This document shows positions 8,530 through 17,162 of a DNA stretch of 64,000 nucleotides, in pieces; within the stretch, counting starts at the first letter, position 1, and each line of letters begins with the position of its first letter. Where the stretch lies: positions 434,001-498,000 of the forward strand of contig NZ_BAABWQ010000003.1 in NCBI RefSeq assembly GCF_040370365.1. Direction: 5' to 3'. Origin of the DNA: Shimia sp040370365 (lineage in GTDB: Bacteria > Pseudomonadota > Alphaproteobacteria > Rhodobacterales > Rhodobacteraceae). Position numbers and translations under genes: made by a program. The notes under the pieces were generated by a model, which saw only the letters and a list, made by a program, of their open reading frames with translations, did not search any database and was not told the DNA's origin.

Positions 8530-8925
8530 TCAGACCATGTTCTCTGCGAGCTGTTCCAGATCAGAGAGGAACTTCTCCGCGCCGTCTTTGTGCTCGTCAC
8601 CAGCGTCCGATGCGGCCTTGCGGGCGTCTGCAATGACGTCCTCAAGATCAGCTTTGGTCACTTCGTCACCTTTGTGCGCGTGTTCCGCGATGACTGAGAT
8701 GGAGTCCGAAGAGACTTCCGCGAAACCGCGGGTCACAACAAAATCTTTCTCACCATCTGCGGTCTGAACCCGCACAACGCCGGGGCGCAGAGAGGTCAGC
8801 AAAGGCGCATGGCCCGGCATGGCGGTCAAGTCGCCATCAGCACCGGGGATCTGCACGGAGGTTGCCTCAAGCGAAGCAAGGCTCCGCTCAGGGCTAACCA
8901 GATCAAATTGCATCACGTTTGCCAT
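8530..8925 (-). CDS. atpC: F1 ATP synthase subunit epsilon
   Basis: Central-stalk subunit that links gamma to the c-ring and inhibits ATP hydrolysis, 131 residues. The N-terminal beta-sandwich is clear (MQFDLVSPERSL, IPGADGDLTAMPGHAPLLTSLRPG, VTRGFAEV) and the C-terminal part is helical. Last gene of the atpHAGDC operon, 11 bases after atpD. Confidence 0.96.
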   Translation of the reverse strand: MANVMQFDLVSPERSLASLEATSVQIPGADGDLTAMPGHAPLLTSLRPGVVRVQTADGEKDFVVTRGFAEVSSDSISVIAEHAHKGDEVTKADLEDVIADARKAASDAGDEHKDGAEKFLSDLEQLAENMV

Positions 8926-8936
8926 TACGGGCCTCC

Positions 8937-10361
8937 TTAGGCCGCTTCAGCAGCCATCTTTTCGGCTTTTGCGATCACTTCATCGATGCCGCCAACCATG
9001 TAGAAGGCCGCTTCGGGGAGGTGGTCATATTCGCCAGCCACAACAGCTTTGAACGACGAGATGGTGTCTTCCAGAGGCACCTGTTTACCGTCTGCACCGG
9101 TGAACACTTTCGCAACGTCAAACGGCTGAGACAAGAAGCGCTCGATCTTACGCGCACGGGCCACAGCCAGTTTGTCTTCTTCCGAAAGCTCGTCCATGCC
9201 GAGAATGGCGATGATGTCCTGAAGCGACTTATAACGCTGCAGAATTTGCTGAACGTCGGTCGCAACCGTGTAGTGCTCTTCACCAATCACAAGTGGGTCG
9301 AGCAGACGTGAGGTCGAGCCCAGTGGATCCACAGCAGGGTAGATACCTTTTTCCGAAATCGAACGATCCAGAACGGTTGTCGCATCCAAGTGCGCAAACG
9401 ATGTCGCAGGTGCAGGGTCAGTAAGGTCATCCGCAGGTACGTACACGGCCTGAACCGAAGTAATCGAACCGGATTTGGTGGAGGAAATACGTTCCTGCAT
9501 CGCACCCATGTCGGTCGCCAGTGTTGGCTGGTAGCCCACCGCAGAAGGAATACGACCCAGCAGAGCCGAAACCTCAGAACCCGCCTGTGTAAAGCGGAAG
9601 ATGTTGTCCACGAAGAACAAAACGTCCGAACCAGACTCGTCGCGGAATTGTTCCGCCAGAGTCAGACCTGACAGAGCAACACGCATACGCGCACCGGGAG
9701 GCTCGTTCATCTGGCCGTACACCAGAGCAATCTTGGATTTCTCAAGATCGTCAGGCACGATAACTTCGGATTCGATCATCTCGTGGTACAGGTCGTTCCC
9801 TTCACGAGTACGCTCACCAACACCCGCGAACACGGATACACCAGAGTGCACCTTAGCAATGTTGTTGATCAATTCCATGATCAAAACGGTTTTACCAACG
9901 CCGGCACCACCGAACAGACCAATTTTACCACCTTTGGTGTAAGGTGCCAGCAAGTCGATGACTTTGATGCCGGTGGTCAGAATTTCAGTTTCTGTCGACT
10001 GATCAGCAAACGCTGGTGCTTCGCCGTGAATCGCGCGTGTCTCGGTCGATTTGACCGGACCTTTTTCGTCCACTGGTTCGCCGATCACGTTCATGATCCG
10101 ACCCAGAGTCCCGTTACCAACTGGGACCGAGATTGGAGCGCCTGTATCCGTCACAGCCGCGCCGCGAACGAGACCTTCGGTCGCATCCATCGCGATTGTA
10201 CGTACAGTGTTTTCGCCCAGGTGCTGAGCCACTTCCAGAACCAGGTTCTTGCCGTTGTTGTCCGTGTTCAACGCGTTGAGGATTTCTGGCAGGGCATCCT
10301 CGAATTGCACGTCTACAACGGCGCCGATGACCTGGGTCACTTTGCCTTTTGCATTAGCCAT
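8937..10361 (-). CDS. atpD: F1 ATP synthase subunit beta
   Basis: Catalytic subunit, 474 residues. Walker A GGAGVGKT near residue 150, GERTREGNDLY with the catalytic glutamate, VYGQMNEPPGAR, Walker B VLFFVDNIFRF and the DELSEED-like lever DELSEEDK are all present. Length matches alphaproteobacterial homologues. It lies 20 bases after atpG and 11 before atpC. Confidence 0.98.
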   Translation of the reverse strand: MANAKGKVTQVIGAVVDVQFEDALPEILNALNTDNNGKNLVLEVAQHLGENTVRTIAMDATEGLVRGAAVTDTGAPISVPVGNGTLGRIMNVIGEPVDEKGPVKSTETRAIHGEAPAFADQSTETEILTTGIKVIDLLAPYTKGGKIGLFGGAGVGKTVLIMELINNIAKVHSGVSVFAGVGERTREGNDLYHEMIESEVIVPDDLEKSKIALVYGQMNEPPGARMRVALSGLTLAEQFRDESGSDVLFFVDNIFRFTQAGSEVSALLGRIPSAVGYQPTLATDMGAMQERISSTKSGSITSVQAVYVPADDLTDPAPATSFAHLDATTVLDRSISEKGIYPAVDPLGSTSRLLDPLVIGEEHYTVATDVQQILQRYKSLQDIIAILGMDELSEEDKLAVARARKIERFLSQPFDVAKVFTGADGKQVPLEDTISSFKAVVAGEYDHLPEAAFYMVGGIDEVIAKAEKMAAEAA

Positions 10362-10381
10362 GTTTCGTCTCCGGTTGTCTC

Positions 10382-11254
10382 TTAGAGCGCCTCAGCGCCC
10401 GAAATAATTTCAATCAGCTCGTTGGTGATCACAGCCTGACGCGAGCGGTTAAACTCAATGGTCAGCTTGTCGATCATCTCGCCCGCGTTGCGGGTCGCAT
10501 TGTCCATCGCGCTCATCCGGGCACCCTGTTCAGAGGCACCATTTTCCAGCAGCGCTGCAAAAATCTGTGTTGCAACTCCGCGCGGCAGCAGGTCAGCCAA
10601 AAGGGCCTCTTCGCTGGGCTCGTAGTCATACAGAGTGCTTGCACCTTCCGCATCCGCGTCAAACGCGGCTGGGATAATCTGCTGGGCGGTTGGGGTCTGG
10701 CTCACGACGTTCACGAACTTCGCGTAGAAGATCGTCGCAACATCAAATTCTCCTGCGTCGAAACGCACAAGAATATCACGGGCAATGCCCTGAGCGTCAT
10801 CATAACCCACGCGCTTGACCTCAGTGAGATCAACGTGGCCTACAAAGTCTTCTCCCAGTTCGCGTTTGATCGCGTCACGGCCCTTCTTGCCAACAGTCAA
10901 AACCTTAACGGTTTTGCCTGCAGCTTTCAGTTCCGCAGCTTTCGCGCGCGCCAACTTGGCGATGTTCGCATTGAAACCGCCACACAAGCCCCGCTCAGCA
11001 GTCATCACCACCAACAGGTGGGTCTGATCGCTGCCGGTGCCAGAAAGCAATTTCGGTGCTGAATCCGAGCTGCCAACTGAGGCCGCAAGCCCACCCAGAA
11101 CAGCGTTAAACCGTTCTGTGTAAGGCCGCGATTGCTCAGCAGCTTCCTGCGCGCGGCGAAGCTTCGCCGCGGCAACCATTTGCATGGCTTTTGTGATCTT
11201 ACGCGTGTTTTTCACGCTCGAGATCCGGTTTTTTAGGTCCTTGAGATTTGGCAT
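10382..11254 (-). CDS. atpG: F1 ATP synthase subunit gamma
   Basis: Rotating central shaft of F1, 290 residues. The N-terminal helix MPNLKDLKNRISSVKNTRKITKAMQMVA and the C-terminal SAMDNATRNAGEMIDKL... with ITNELIEIISGAEAL are characteristic of the family and form the coiled coil inside the alpha3beta3 ring. Third gene of the operon. Confidence 0.97.
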   Translation of the reverse strand: MPNLKDLKNRISSVKNTRKITKAMQMVAAAKLRRAQEAAEQSRPYTERFNAVLGGLAASVGSSDSAPKLLSGTGSDQTHLLVVMTAERGLCGGFNANIAKLARAKAAELKAAGKTVKVLTVGKKGRDAIKRELGEDFVGHVDLTEVKRVGYDDAQGIARDILVRFDAGEFDVATIFYAKFVNVVSQTPTAQQIIPAAFDADAEGASTLYDYEPSEEALLADLLPRGVATQIFAALLENGASEQGARMSAMDNATRNAGEMIDKLTIEFNRSRQAVITNELIEIISGAEAL

Positions 11255-11268
11255 CTGTGAGACCTTTC

Positions 11269-12807
11269 TTAAGCGAAGTCAGCGGCGAATGCGTCCAGCG
11301 CTGCTTTAACTTTGTCCGCGGCATCACCCTTGATCTTGGGATCTTCGTCGGTGATCCACTGGAGCAAGTCTGCGTTTTTGGTGCGCAAATGGGTCAGCAT
11401 AGCCTCTTCAAAGCGGCCAACTTCGGACACATCGATATTGTCCAAGTAACCGTTCACGCCAGCAAAGATGACGCAGACGATTTCAGCGTTGGTCAGCGGT
11501 GAGTACTGTGGCTGTTTCATCAGCTCGGTCAGACGTGCACCACGGTTCAGCAATTGCTGAGTTGCGGCATCAAGGTCAGAACCAAACTGCGCAAATGCGG
11601 CCATTTCACGATACTGAGCAAGGCTCAGTTTCACGGGACCAGCAACCGAAGACATCGCTTTGGTTTGAGCAGAGGAACCCACGCGCGAAACCGACAGACC
11701 GGTGTTCACAGCAGGGCGGATACCTTGGTAGAACAATTCAGTTTCCAAGAAGATCTGACCGTCGGTGATGGAGATCACGTTGGTTGGAATAAACGCAGAA
11801 ACGTCGCCACCTTGGGTTTCGATGATCGGCAGCGCAGTAAGCGAGCCAGAACCGAAATCTTCGTTCAGCTTCGCGGAACGCTCAAGCAGACGAGAGTGGA
11901 GATAGAAAACGTCACCAGGATAAGCTTCACGTCCGGGCGGACGACGCAGCAGCAAGGACATTTGACGATACGCAACAGCTTGCTTGGACAAATCATCATA
12001 GATGATCAGCGCGTGCTTGCCGTTGTCGCGGAAATACTCAGCCATTGCGGTCGCGGCGTAAGGCGCCAGGAACTGCAGAGGCGCAGGCTCAGATGCGGTC
12101 GCTGCCACAACAATGGAGTATTCCATCGCGCCGGACTCTTCCAGCTTCTTAACCAGCTGCGCAACGGTGGAGCGCTTCTGACCAATCGCGACGTATACGC
12201 AGTACAGCTTCTTGCCTTCGTCGTCGCCAGCGGCGTCGTTGTAAGACTTCTGGTTCAGGATCGCATCCAGAGCCACAGCGGATTTACCAGTCTGACGGTC
12301 ACCAATGATAAGCTCACGCTGGCCACGGCCAATCGGGATCATCGCATCCACAGATTTCAGACCTGTCGCCATTGGCTCGTGCACAGACTTACGCGGGATG
12401 ATGCCCGGCGCTTTAACGTCTGCAACACCGCGGGTATCCGACTTGATCGGGCCCTTGCCGTCCAGTGGGTTACCCAGACCGTCAACAACACGACCCAGAA
12501 GGCCGTCACCAGTTGGAACGTCCACGATGGAGTTGGTACGCTTAACTGTGTCACCTTCTTTGATGTCACGGTCAGACCCAAAGATAACAACACCAACGTT
12601 GTCGCTCTCAAGGTTCAGCGCCATGCCTTGAATACCACCTGGGAATTCAACCATCTCACCGGCTTGAACGTTGTCTAGGCCATAGACGCGCGCAATACCG
12701 TCACCGACGGAAAGCACACGGCCGACCTCGGCCACTTCAGCCTCTTGGCCAAAGTTTTGAATCTGCTCCTTAAGGATCGCAGAGATTTCGGCTGCTTGGA
12801 TACCCAT
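11269..12807 (-). CDS. atpA: F1 ATP synthase subunit alpha
   Basis: Non-catalytic nucleotide-binding subunit, 512 residues. Walker A is GDRQTGKSA near residue 170; the segments SLLLRRPPGREAYPGDVFYLHSRLLER and the arginine-finger region SVSRVGSSAQ are present. The ATG shares one base with the atpH stop (TAATG), indicating coupled translation. Confidence 0.98.
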   Translation of the reverse strand: MGIQAAEISAILKEQIQNFGQEAEVAEVGRVLSVGDGIARVYGLDNVQAGEMVEFPGGIQGMALNLESDNVGVVIFGSDRDIKEGDTVKRTNSIVDVPTGDGLLGRVVDGLGNPLDGKGPIKSDTRGVADVKAPGIIPRKSVHEPMATGLKSVDAMIPIGRGQRELIIGDRQTGKSAVALDAILNQKSYNDAAGDDEGKKLYCVYVAIGQKRSTVAQLVKKLEESGAMEYSIVVAATASEPAPLQFLAPYAATAMAEYFRDNGKHALIIYDDLSKQAVAYRQMSLLLRRPPGREAYPGDVFYLHSRLLERSAKLNEDFGSGSLTALPIIETQGGDVSAFIPTNVISITDGQIFLETELFYQGIRPAVNTGLSVSRVGSSAQTKAMSSVAGPVKLSLAQYREMAAFAQFGSDLDAATQQLLNRGARLTELMKQPQYSPLTNAEIVCVIFAGVNGYLDNIDVSEVGRFEEAMLTHLRTKNADLLQWITDEDPKIKGDAADKVKAALDAFAADFA

Positions 12808-13367
12808 TATCCGACCTCTTTCATTGCATTCTGGAGGGACGCGAGCTTGGAGCGGATCGACGTGTCGATCATCTTCGAGCCCACTTTAACGACAAGACCG
12901 CCAACGAGGCTTTCGTCAACGGTCGCTTTGATTTTGACATCTTTGCCTACACGGGCGGCCAGCGACTTCGCTAGCTTTTCGCTTTGGGTCTTGGTCAATG
13001 CTTTTGCAGTGGTGACATCAGCCGTCACTTCACCTTTGTGCTCCGCAATCATCGCCTGCAGCTGTTCAATCAGCTGTGGCAAAACAAACAGACGGCGTTT
13101 TTGCGCCATCAGGGCCAGCGTTTTTTTCAAAACAGGCTGCAAGCCCATTTTGGCCGCAACTGCTGCAATCGCAGCTTCCTGCTCGTCGCGGCTAACCAAC
13201 GGCGAGTGGATCAAGTTGCGCAATTCAGCGCTTTCAGCCAGAGCGGCATTTAGGTCTGAAACTCCGCTTTCCAATTTGGTCAGCGATTTGTTCTCTTGTG
13301 CGATCTCAAAGACCGCAGCGGCATAGCGTTCTGCAATGCCGGAGGAGATCGAAGCTGGTTCGGACAC
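12807..13367 (-). CDS. atpH: F1 ATP synthase subunit delta
   Basis: Peripheral-stalk subunit connecting F1 to the b subunits, 186 residues, the usual length. It starts VSEPASISSGIAERYAAAVFEIA and ends with the GGLVVKVGSKMIDTSIRSKL motif. The GTG at 13367 is chosen because GGAAGG lies exactly six bases before it. A longer frame reaches back to 13418 but has no ribosome-binding site and would run through the promoter palindrome. First gene of the operon; the Fo genes are not in this window, as usual for Rhodobacteraceae. Confidence 0.95.
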   Translation of the reverse strand: MSEPASISSGIAERYAAAVFEIAQENKSLTKLESGVSDLNAALAESAELRNLIHSPLVSRDEQEAAIAAVAAKMGLQPVLKKTLALMAQKRRLFVLPQLIEQLQAMIAEHKGEVTADVTTAKALTKTQSEKLAKSLAARVGKDVKIKATVDESLVGGLVVKVGSKMIDTSIRSKLASLQNAMKEVG

Positions 13368-13399
13368 GTCCACCCTTCCGCTTGCTGGCCTCGCACATT

Positions 13400-13435
13400 G
13401 CATACAATTGTATGCCACACACGAGGGCGTTTCAT
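13400..13435 (-). promoter_or_regulatory. Probable promoter of atpHAGDC with a 16-base palindrome
   Basis: On the minus strand ATGAAA (13435-13430) and TACAAT (13412-13407) are separated by exactly 17 bases and would start transcription near 13400, about 33 bases before atpH. The -10 element lies inside a perfect palindrome GCATACAA-TTGTATGC (13400-13415). Either the palindrome is an operator overlapping the promoter or it is coincidental. The promoter is inferred from matches of 4/6 and 5/6. Confidence 0.5.
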
Positions 13436-13804
13436 GGCCCCGGGACTAACGGGGCGTTAAAATCCGTCGCGGGTGTAGCAGAGGCTTGCTCAGCTAGCAA
13501 CATTGTTTACAGGTTTGGCCTCATGCCTTAGTCGCCTTATTTTTAAGGCTTTTGTGCAGGTGCGACCCTTTGCCTGCTCATACAAGACCAAAAAATGTAC
13601 ATCAAACACTCGTTTTCTGCGATTCCCGTGTCCATATTGCGTCGTTTCGCAAAGGTGACGCCCGGTCAGATCGCAGGCGTTTTCTCCATTGGCGGCCGTT
13701 CCTGACCCGCTTTGCGTCGAAATCTGCAATCAACGAAATCTCAATCAATATTCCGTCCATATGAGCGCAGGGGAAAACCGTCTGATTCTGAGATTTGAGG
13801 CACT
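13436..13804. other. Intergenic region between atp promoter and RTX gene
   Basis: No convincing gene was found in these 369 bases. A GCCCC...GGGGC inverted repeat lies at about 13437-13458. A small hairpin GCCTTA-TTTT-TAAGGC followed by four T lies at 13534-13553 and could stop a short plus-strand transcript. The last 100 bases before 13805 presumably hold the promoter of the RTX gene, but no strong -35/-10 pair stands out. Confidence 0.5.
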
Positions 13805-15349
13805 ATGGGACCGCTTGTACTTTTGTCACTGTTGGGGATCGGCGCAGCCACTGCGATTGTTGACATTATGGGCAACTCCGATGGGGATGACGGGTCCAGC
13901 TCCTCCGACTCCGACGCAAACCCAGATCAAAACAGAGACGATCTGGACGGTGAAGAAACACAGGACGGTCCCTCAGATCCACAAGGCCAAACCAATTATG
14001 GAACCGATGGCGACGATGATCTTTTTGCGCGTGGCGCTGAAAACATCGACGCCAAGGACGGCAATGACCGGCTTTTTTCCCGTGGCTCCGGCATTCTCTT
14101 GGGCGGCGATGGCGACGATGCCTTTGCGCTTGGCGGCAGCACAGAGGGCTTTGGCGAAGAGGGTGACGACTATATGCACATCTCCGATGCCGCAGCCGGT
14201 TTTGGTGGCGAAGGCAACGACACGTTTTTCCTCAAACCGTCGCAATCCACCACCGACGGCCCGGCAACTGCGGACGGCGGTGAAGGTGATGATACGTTCC
14301 TTTTGCACCCACTGGATGGGTTGCCAGAAAATACAGTGGCCCATATTCTCACCGGCGGAGCAGGTGCGGATGTCTACGCTTTAGACATCGACAGCGCTAT
14401 CTCCGTGCGCCCGGCGGACGCAGACGACAATCAAATCATTGCCACCATCACCGATTTTGACCCTGACGAAGACCTTTTGTTGGTCGACTTGGGTGCGGCG
14501 GCCAATTTTCAAGACGTGGACGAACTGCCGCTGCCAGACATCACCACCACCGAAGACCCAGATGGGGCCTATACGGACGTGCACTTTAGCTGGACCAACC
14601 CACTGAACCCCGACAACGTGGAAATGCGCACCATGCGGTTGGAAGGGGTCACAGACTTCTCTGCGGGCGAGGTCCAACTGACCAGCGTCTTTGATCCGGA
14701 CAGTCAGCACTTTGACGATGCAACAAACGGGCATGCAGAACATCGCCTTTATGCGCTCACCCCCACCGATGGCAGCGCTGATGATGATACACTCGCCCTT
14801 GATGAGAGCGCTGCAACAACACTCAAAGATGGCGACGATACACTCACGCTCACGGGTGGCACACATCTTGCCTATGGGGGAGAAGGTGACGACACCATGA
14901 CGGTTGCGACGGATGAAACCGGCGCGGCCCAGTTATTTGGTGGCGAGGGTGACGATGTGATCACTGCGGACCTTGTACAAGACAACGACACCTCCCTATT
15001 TGGCGGTGACGGGGATGACACCATCACCTTTGGCCTCGGGCACTATGTCGAAGGCAATGCAGGTACAGACACGTTGACTTTGAATGTGCATGCGAATGCT
15101 CTCAATCAGGGGCCCGCAGTTCTGGACGAATTGACGGGAAATCATCTCACCATCAATGTCTCACCTGACGTGCAGGGTGACCTGCAGATCGTCAATCACA
15201 CCTATGGCAACGGGTTTGAGGTTGCCTACTCTGAAATCTTCATCGGCGACGTGCCGATCCTGAAACTGTTGGAAGAAGACTTCACCAACGGTGTCGGTAT
15301 TGCGGAGATCGACTCGCGGATCACCATCATGCGCGACGCGGTCCTCTAA
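13805..15349 (+). CDS. RTX-type calcium-binding repeat protein
   Basis: A 514-residue acidic protein. A hydrophobic N-terminus (GPLVLLSLLGIGAATAIVDIMG) acts as a signal or membrane anchor, then a low-complexity Asp/Ser linker, then scattered glycine-aspartate nonapeptides such as YGTDGDDDLFA, GGDGDDAFAL, GGEGNDTFFL and GGEGDDTMTV. These are the hemolysin-type Ca2+-binding repeats that form parallel beta-rolls outside the cell. Two intervening domains (about residues 195-300 and 420-510) carry few repeats. No lytic or protease domain is visible, so it is more likely a surface or matrix protein than a toxin. No type I secretion genes adjoin it. Confidence 0.8.
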   Translation: MGPLVLLSLLGIGAATAIVDIMGNSDGDDGSSSSDSDANPDQNRDDLDGEETQDGPSDPQGQTNYGTDGDDDLFARGAENIDAKDGNDRLFSRGSGILLGGDGDDAFALGGSTEGFGEEGDDYMHISDAAAGFGGEGNDTFFLKPSQSTTDGPATADGGEGDDTFLLHPLDGLPENTVAHILTGGAGADVYALDIDSAISVRPADADDNQIIATITDFDPDEDLLLVDLGAAANFQDVDELPLPDITTTEDPDGAYTDVHFSWTNPLNPDNVEMRTMRLEGVTDFSAGEVQLTSVFDPDSQHFDDATNGHAEHRLYALTPTDGSADDDTLALDESAATTLKDGDDTLTLTGGTHLAYGGEGDDTMTVATDETGAAQLFGGEGDDVITADLVQDNDTSLFGGDGDDTITFGLGHYVEGNAGTDTLTLNVHANALNQGPAVLDELTGNHLTINVSPDVQGDLQIVNHTYGNGFEVAYSEIFIGDVPILKLLEEDFTNGVGIAEIDSRITIMRDAVL

Positions 15350-15369
15350 AAAGCGCACCAAATCGGGCG

Positions 15370-16110
15370 TTAGGCAGGTGTCACTTCTGGACTAGGGCTG
15401 AGCACACGCAGCGGCTTGGCAATCCGTGCATGCACGCCGGGGCCTTTTGCGGCATGCACACGTTTACTGGCCTCCACAATCAAAACACCTCCGGCCAACA
15501 CAGGCGATACCGTTTTGCCAAAACCTTCCAGAAGCACGCCCGTTTTGCGCCAAAACCGTTTGTGGCTGGGCGGCTGGTACAAGGTCGCGCGCTGGCGTTC
15601 TGGCATAAACCCATGCTGCCTTAGCTGCGCCTCAAGCTGACCCGCCGAATAGGGACGGCCAAAGCCAAATGGCGTTTTATCACTGCGTGACCACATGCCC
15701 GATCGGTGCGGCACCACAAACAACGCACGCCCCCCCGGCCCCAAAACACGATGCGCCTCTTGCAACACATCGCTGGGCCGGTCGCTGGTTTCCAGACCAT
15801 GCATCATCACCAGCCGGTCCACATGCCCAGTTTCCAATGGCCACAGCGTTTCTTCGCAAAGCACAGAGACATTTGCCATGCCCGCAGGCCAAGGCATCAC
15901 CCCTTGTGGTCCAGGCATCAGCCCAACAACACGGCGCGCTTCGGGCAAATAAGGGCGCAACAACGGCACAGCAAACCCAAACCCGGCCACGGTCAGCCCC
16001 TTGGCTTCAGGCCACAGTTCCAGCATCTGATCACGCACAGCTTTCTGCGCCGCCCGCCCCAATGTGCTGCGGTAATAGAAGTTGCGAAGATCTTGTACAT
16101 CAAGATGCAT
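15370..16110 (-). CDS. SAM-dependent methyltransferase domain protein
   Basis: A 246-residue class I-like methyltransferase. The glycine-rich motif I is recognisable but modified (GLTVAGFGFAVPLLR in place of the usual D-x-G-x-G-x-G), followed by RLVMMHGLETSDRPSDVLQEAHRVLGPGGRALFVVPHRSG, which is motif IV to V of the Methyltransf_11 type. The C-terminal 80 residues are basic. The start MHLDVQDLRNFYY at 16110 is chosen over an upstream frame to 16173, which would overlap the divergent gloB start. Rhodobacteraceae carry this pair next to glyoxalase II regularly; the substrate is unknown. Confidence 0.75.
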   Translation of the reverse strand: MHLDVQDLRNFYYRSTLGRAAQKAVRDQMLELWPEAKGLTVAGFGFAVPLLRPYLPEARRVVGLMPGPQGVMPWPAGMANVSVLCEETLWPLETGHVDRLVMMHGLETSDRPSDVLQEAHRVLGPGGRALFVVPHRSGMWSRSDKTPFGFGRPYSAGQLEAQLRQHGFMPERQRATLYQPPSHKRFWRKTGVLLEGFGKTVSPVLAGGVLIVEASKRVHAAKGPGVHARIAKPLRVLSPSPEVTPA

Positions 16111-16171
16111 TGCACCCGGCCCTCTGATAGGCAAATCTAGGGGTAACATAGCAACGCAGAGACAGATTTCC

Positions 16172-16939
16172 ATGCCCCATCACATCGTGACCATCCCGTG
16201 CCTGTCCGACAATTACGCATTCCTTGTACATGATGCTGACACCGGCGCGACAGCCTTGATTGACGCCCCCGACGCACCGCCAATTCTTGCGGAGCTGAAA
16301 AAGCGAGGCTGGCAGCTTTCCCATGTGCTTCTGACCCATCATCATTGGGATCACGTTGAGGGTTTGGCTGACATTCTTGCAGAACATTCTGCCAAAGTCT
16401 TTGGTGCCGTCGCAGATGAACACCGTCTGCCCGCCCTAGATCATGCCCTCTCTGAAGGTGACACCTTTGATTTTGGTGGTGAGGCGGTTGCCGTTTTGGA
16501 CGTGTCCGGCCACACTGTGGGCCACATCGCCTTTCATTTCCCAGACACCAAAGCCGTGTTCACCGGTGACAGCCTGATGGCCATGGGCTGTGGTCGGCTG
16601 TTTGAGGGCACCCCAGCACAGATGTTTCACAGTTTAGAGAAACTGGCCGCCCTACCAGAGGACACCACCGTGTGCTCTGGACATGAATACACCACATCCA
16701 ACTGCAGATTTGCCACTTCACTGGGCGAAGACAACGCCGCGGTCGACCAGCGTGTTGCCGAAACCGCCGGGCTGCGCGCCAAAGATATCGCCACAGTTCC
16801 CTCGCTCTTGGGGCTGGAAAAACAAACCAACCCGTTCTTGCGCAGCGCCGATCCGGCCCTGCAAGCCGCCATCGGCTTGGCCGGAGCGGATCCAGTCGAC
16901 GTCTTCACAGAAGTACGCAAACGGAAGGACAACTTTTGA
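16172..16939 (+). CDS. gloB: Hydroxyacylglutathione hydrolase (glyoxalase II)
   Basis: Hydrolyses S-lactoylglutathione to lactate and glutathione, the second step in methylglyoxal detoxification. It has 255 residues, the normal length. The metallo-beta-lactamase metal motif THHHWDH, the later SGHTVGH, FTGDSLMAMGCGR with bridging aspartate, and SGHEYT are all present, together with a C-terminal RKRKDNF tail. The ATG at 16172 begins the conserved MPHHIVTIPCLSDNYAFLV. Confidence 0.95.
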   Translation: MPHHIVTIPCLSDNYAFLVHDADTGATALIDAPDAPPILAELKKRGWQLSHVLLTHHHWDHVEGLADILAEHSAKVFGAVADEHRLPALDHALSEGDTFDFGGEAVAVLDVSGHTVGHIAFHFPDTKAVFTGDSLMAMGCGRLFEGTPAQMFHSLEKLAALPEDTTVCSGHEYTTSNCRFATSLGEDNAAVDQRVAETAGLRAKDIATVPSLLGLEKQTNPFLRSADPALQAAIGLAGADPVDVFTEVRKRKDNF

Positions 16940-17062
16940 TCTGGCAGCCAAACATGCGCGTATCTCCTGTAAATACACGCTCAAAAGGGCAGCGGATCAC
17001 CACAGCGTGACCTATCCAAAAGGTGATTCGTGAGAATTACGTATCAATTTTTGCAGAAAGTC

Positions 17063-17092
17063 CTTGAAGACCGCCGCCAATCGACCAAACTT
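17063..17092 (+). promoter_or_regulatory. Possible heat-shock (RpoH) promoter of clpA
   Basis: CTTGAAG at 17063-17069, then 15 bases, then CCAAACTT at 17085. The first element matches the RpoH -35 consensus CTTGAA; the second is a partial match to CCCCATnT. It lies 71 bases before the clpA start. Weak evidence, supported mainly by the gene it precedes. A small GGCGG...CCGCC hairpin lies further on, near 17117. Confidence 0.3.
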
Positions 17093-17162
17093 TAATACAA
17101 AGACCCTAAGGTGAGAGGCGGGCTTTCCGCCATCATCCAACCCCGGAGGGAGCAGTCACACC

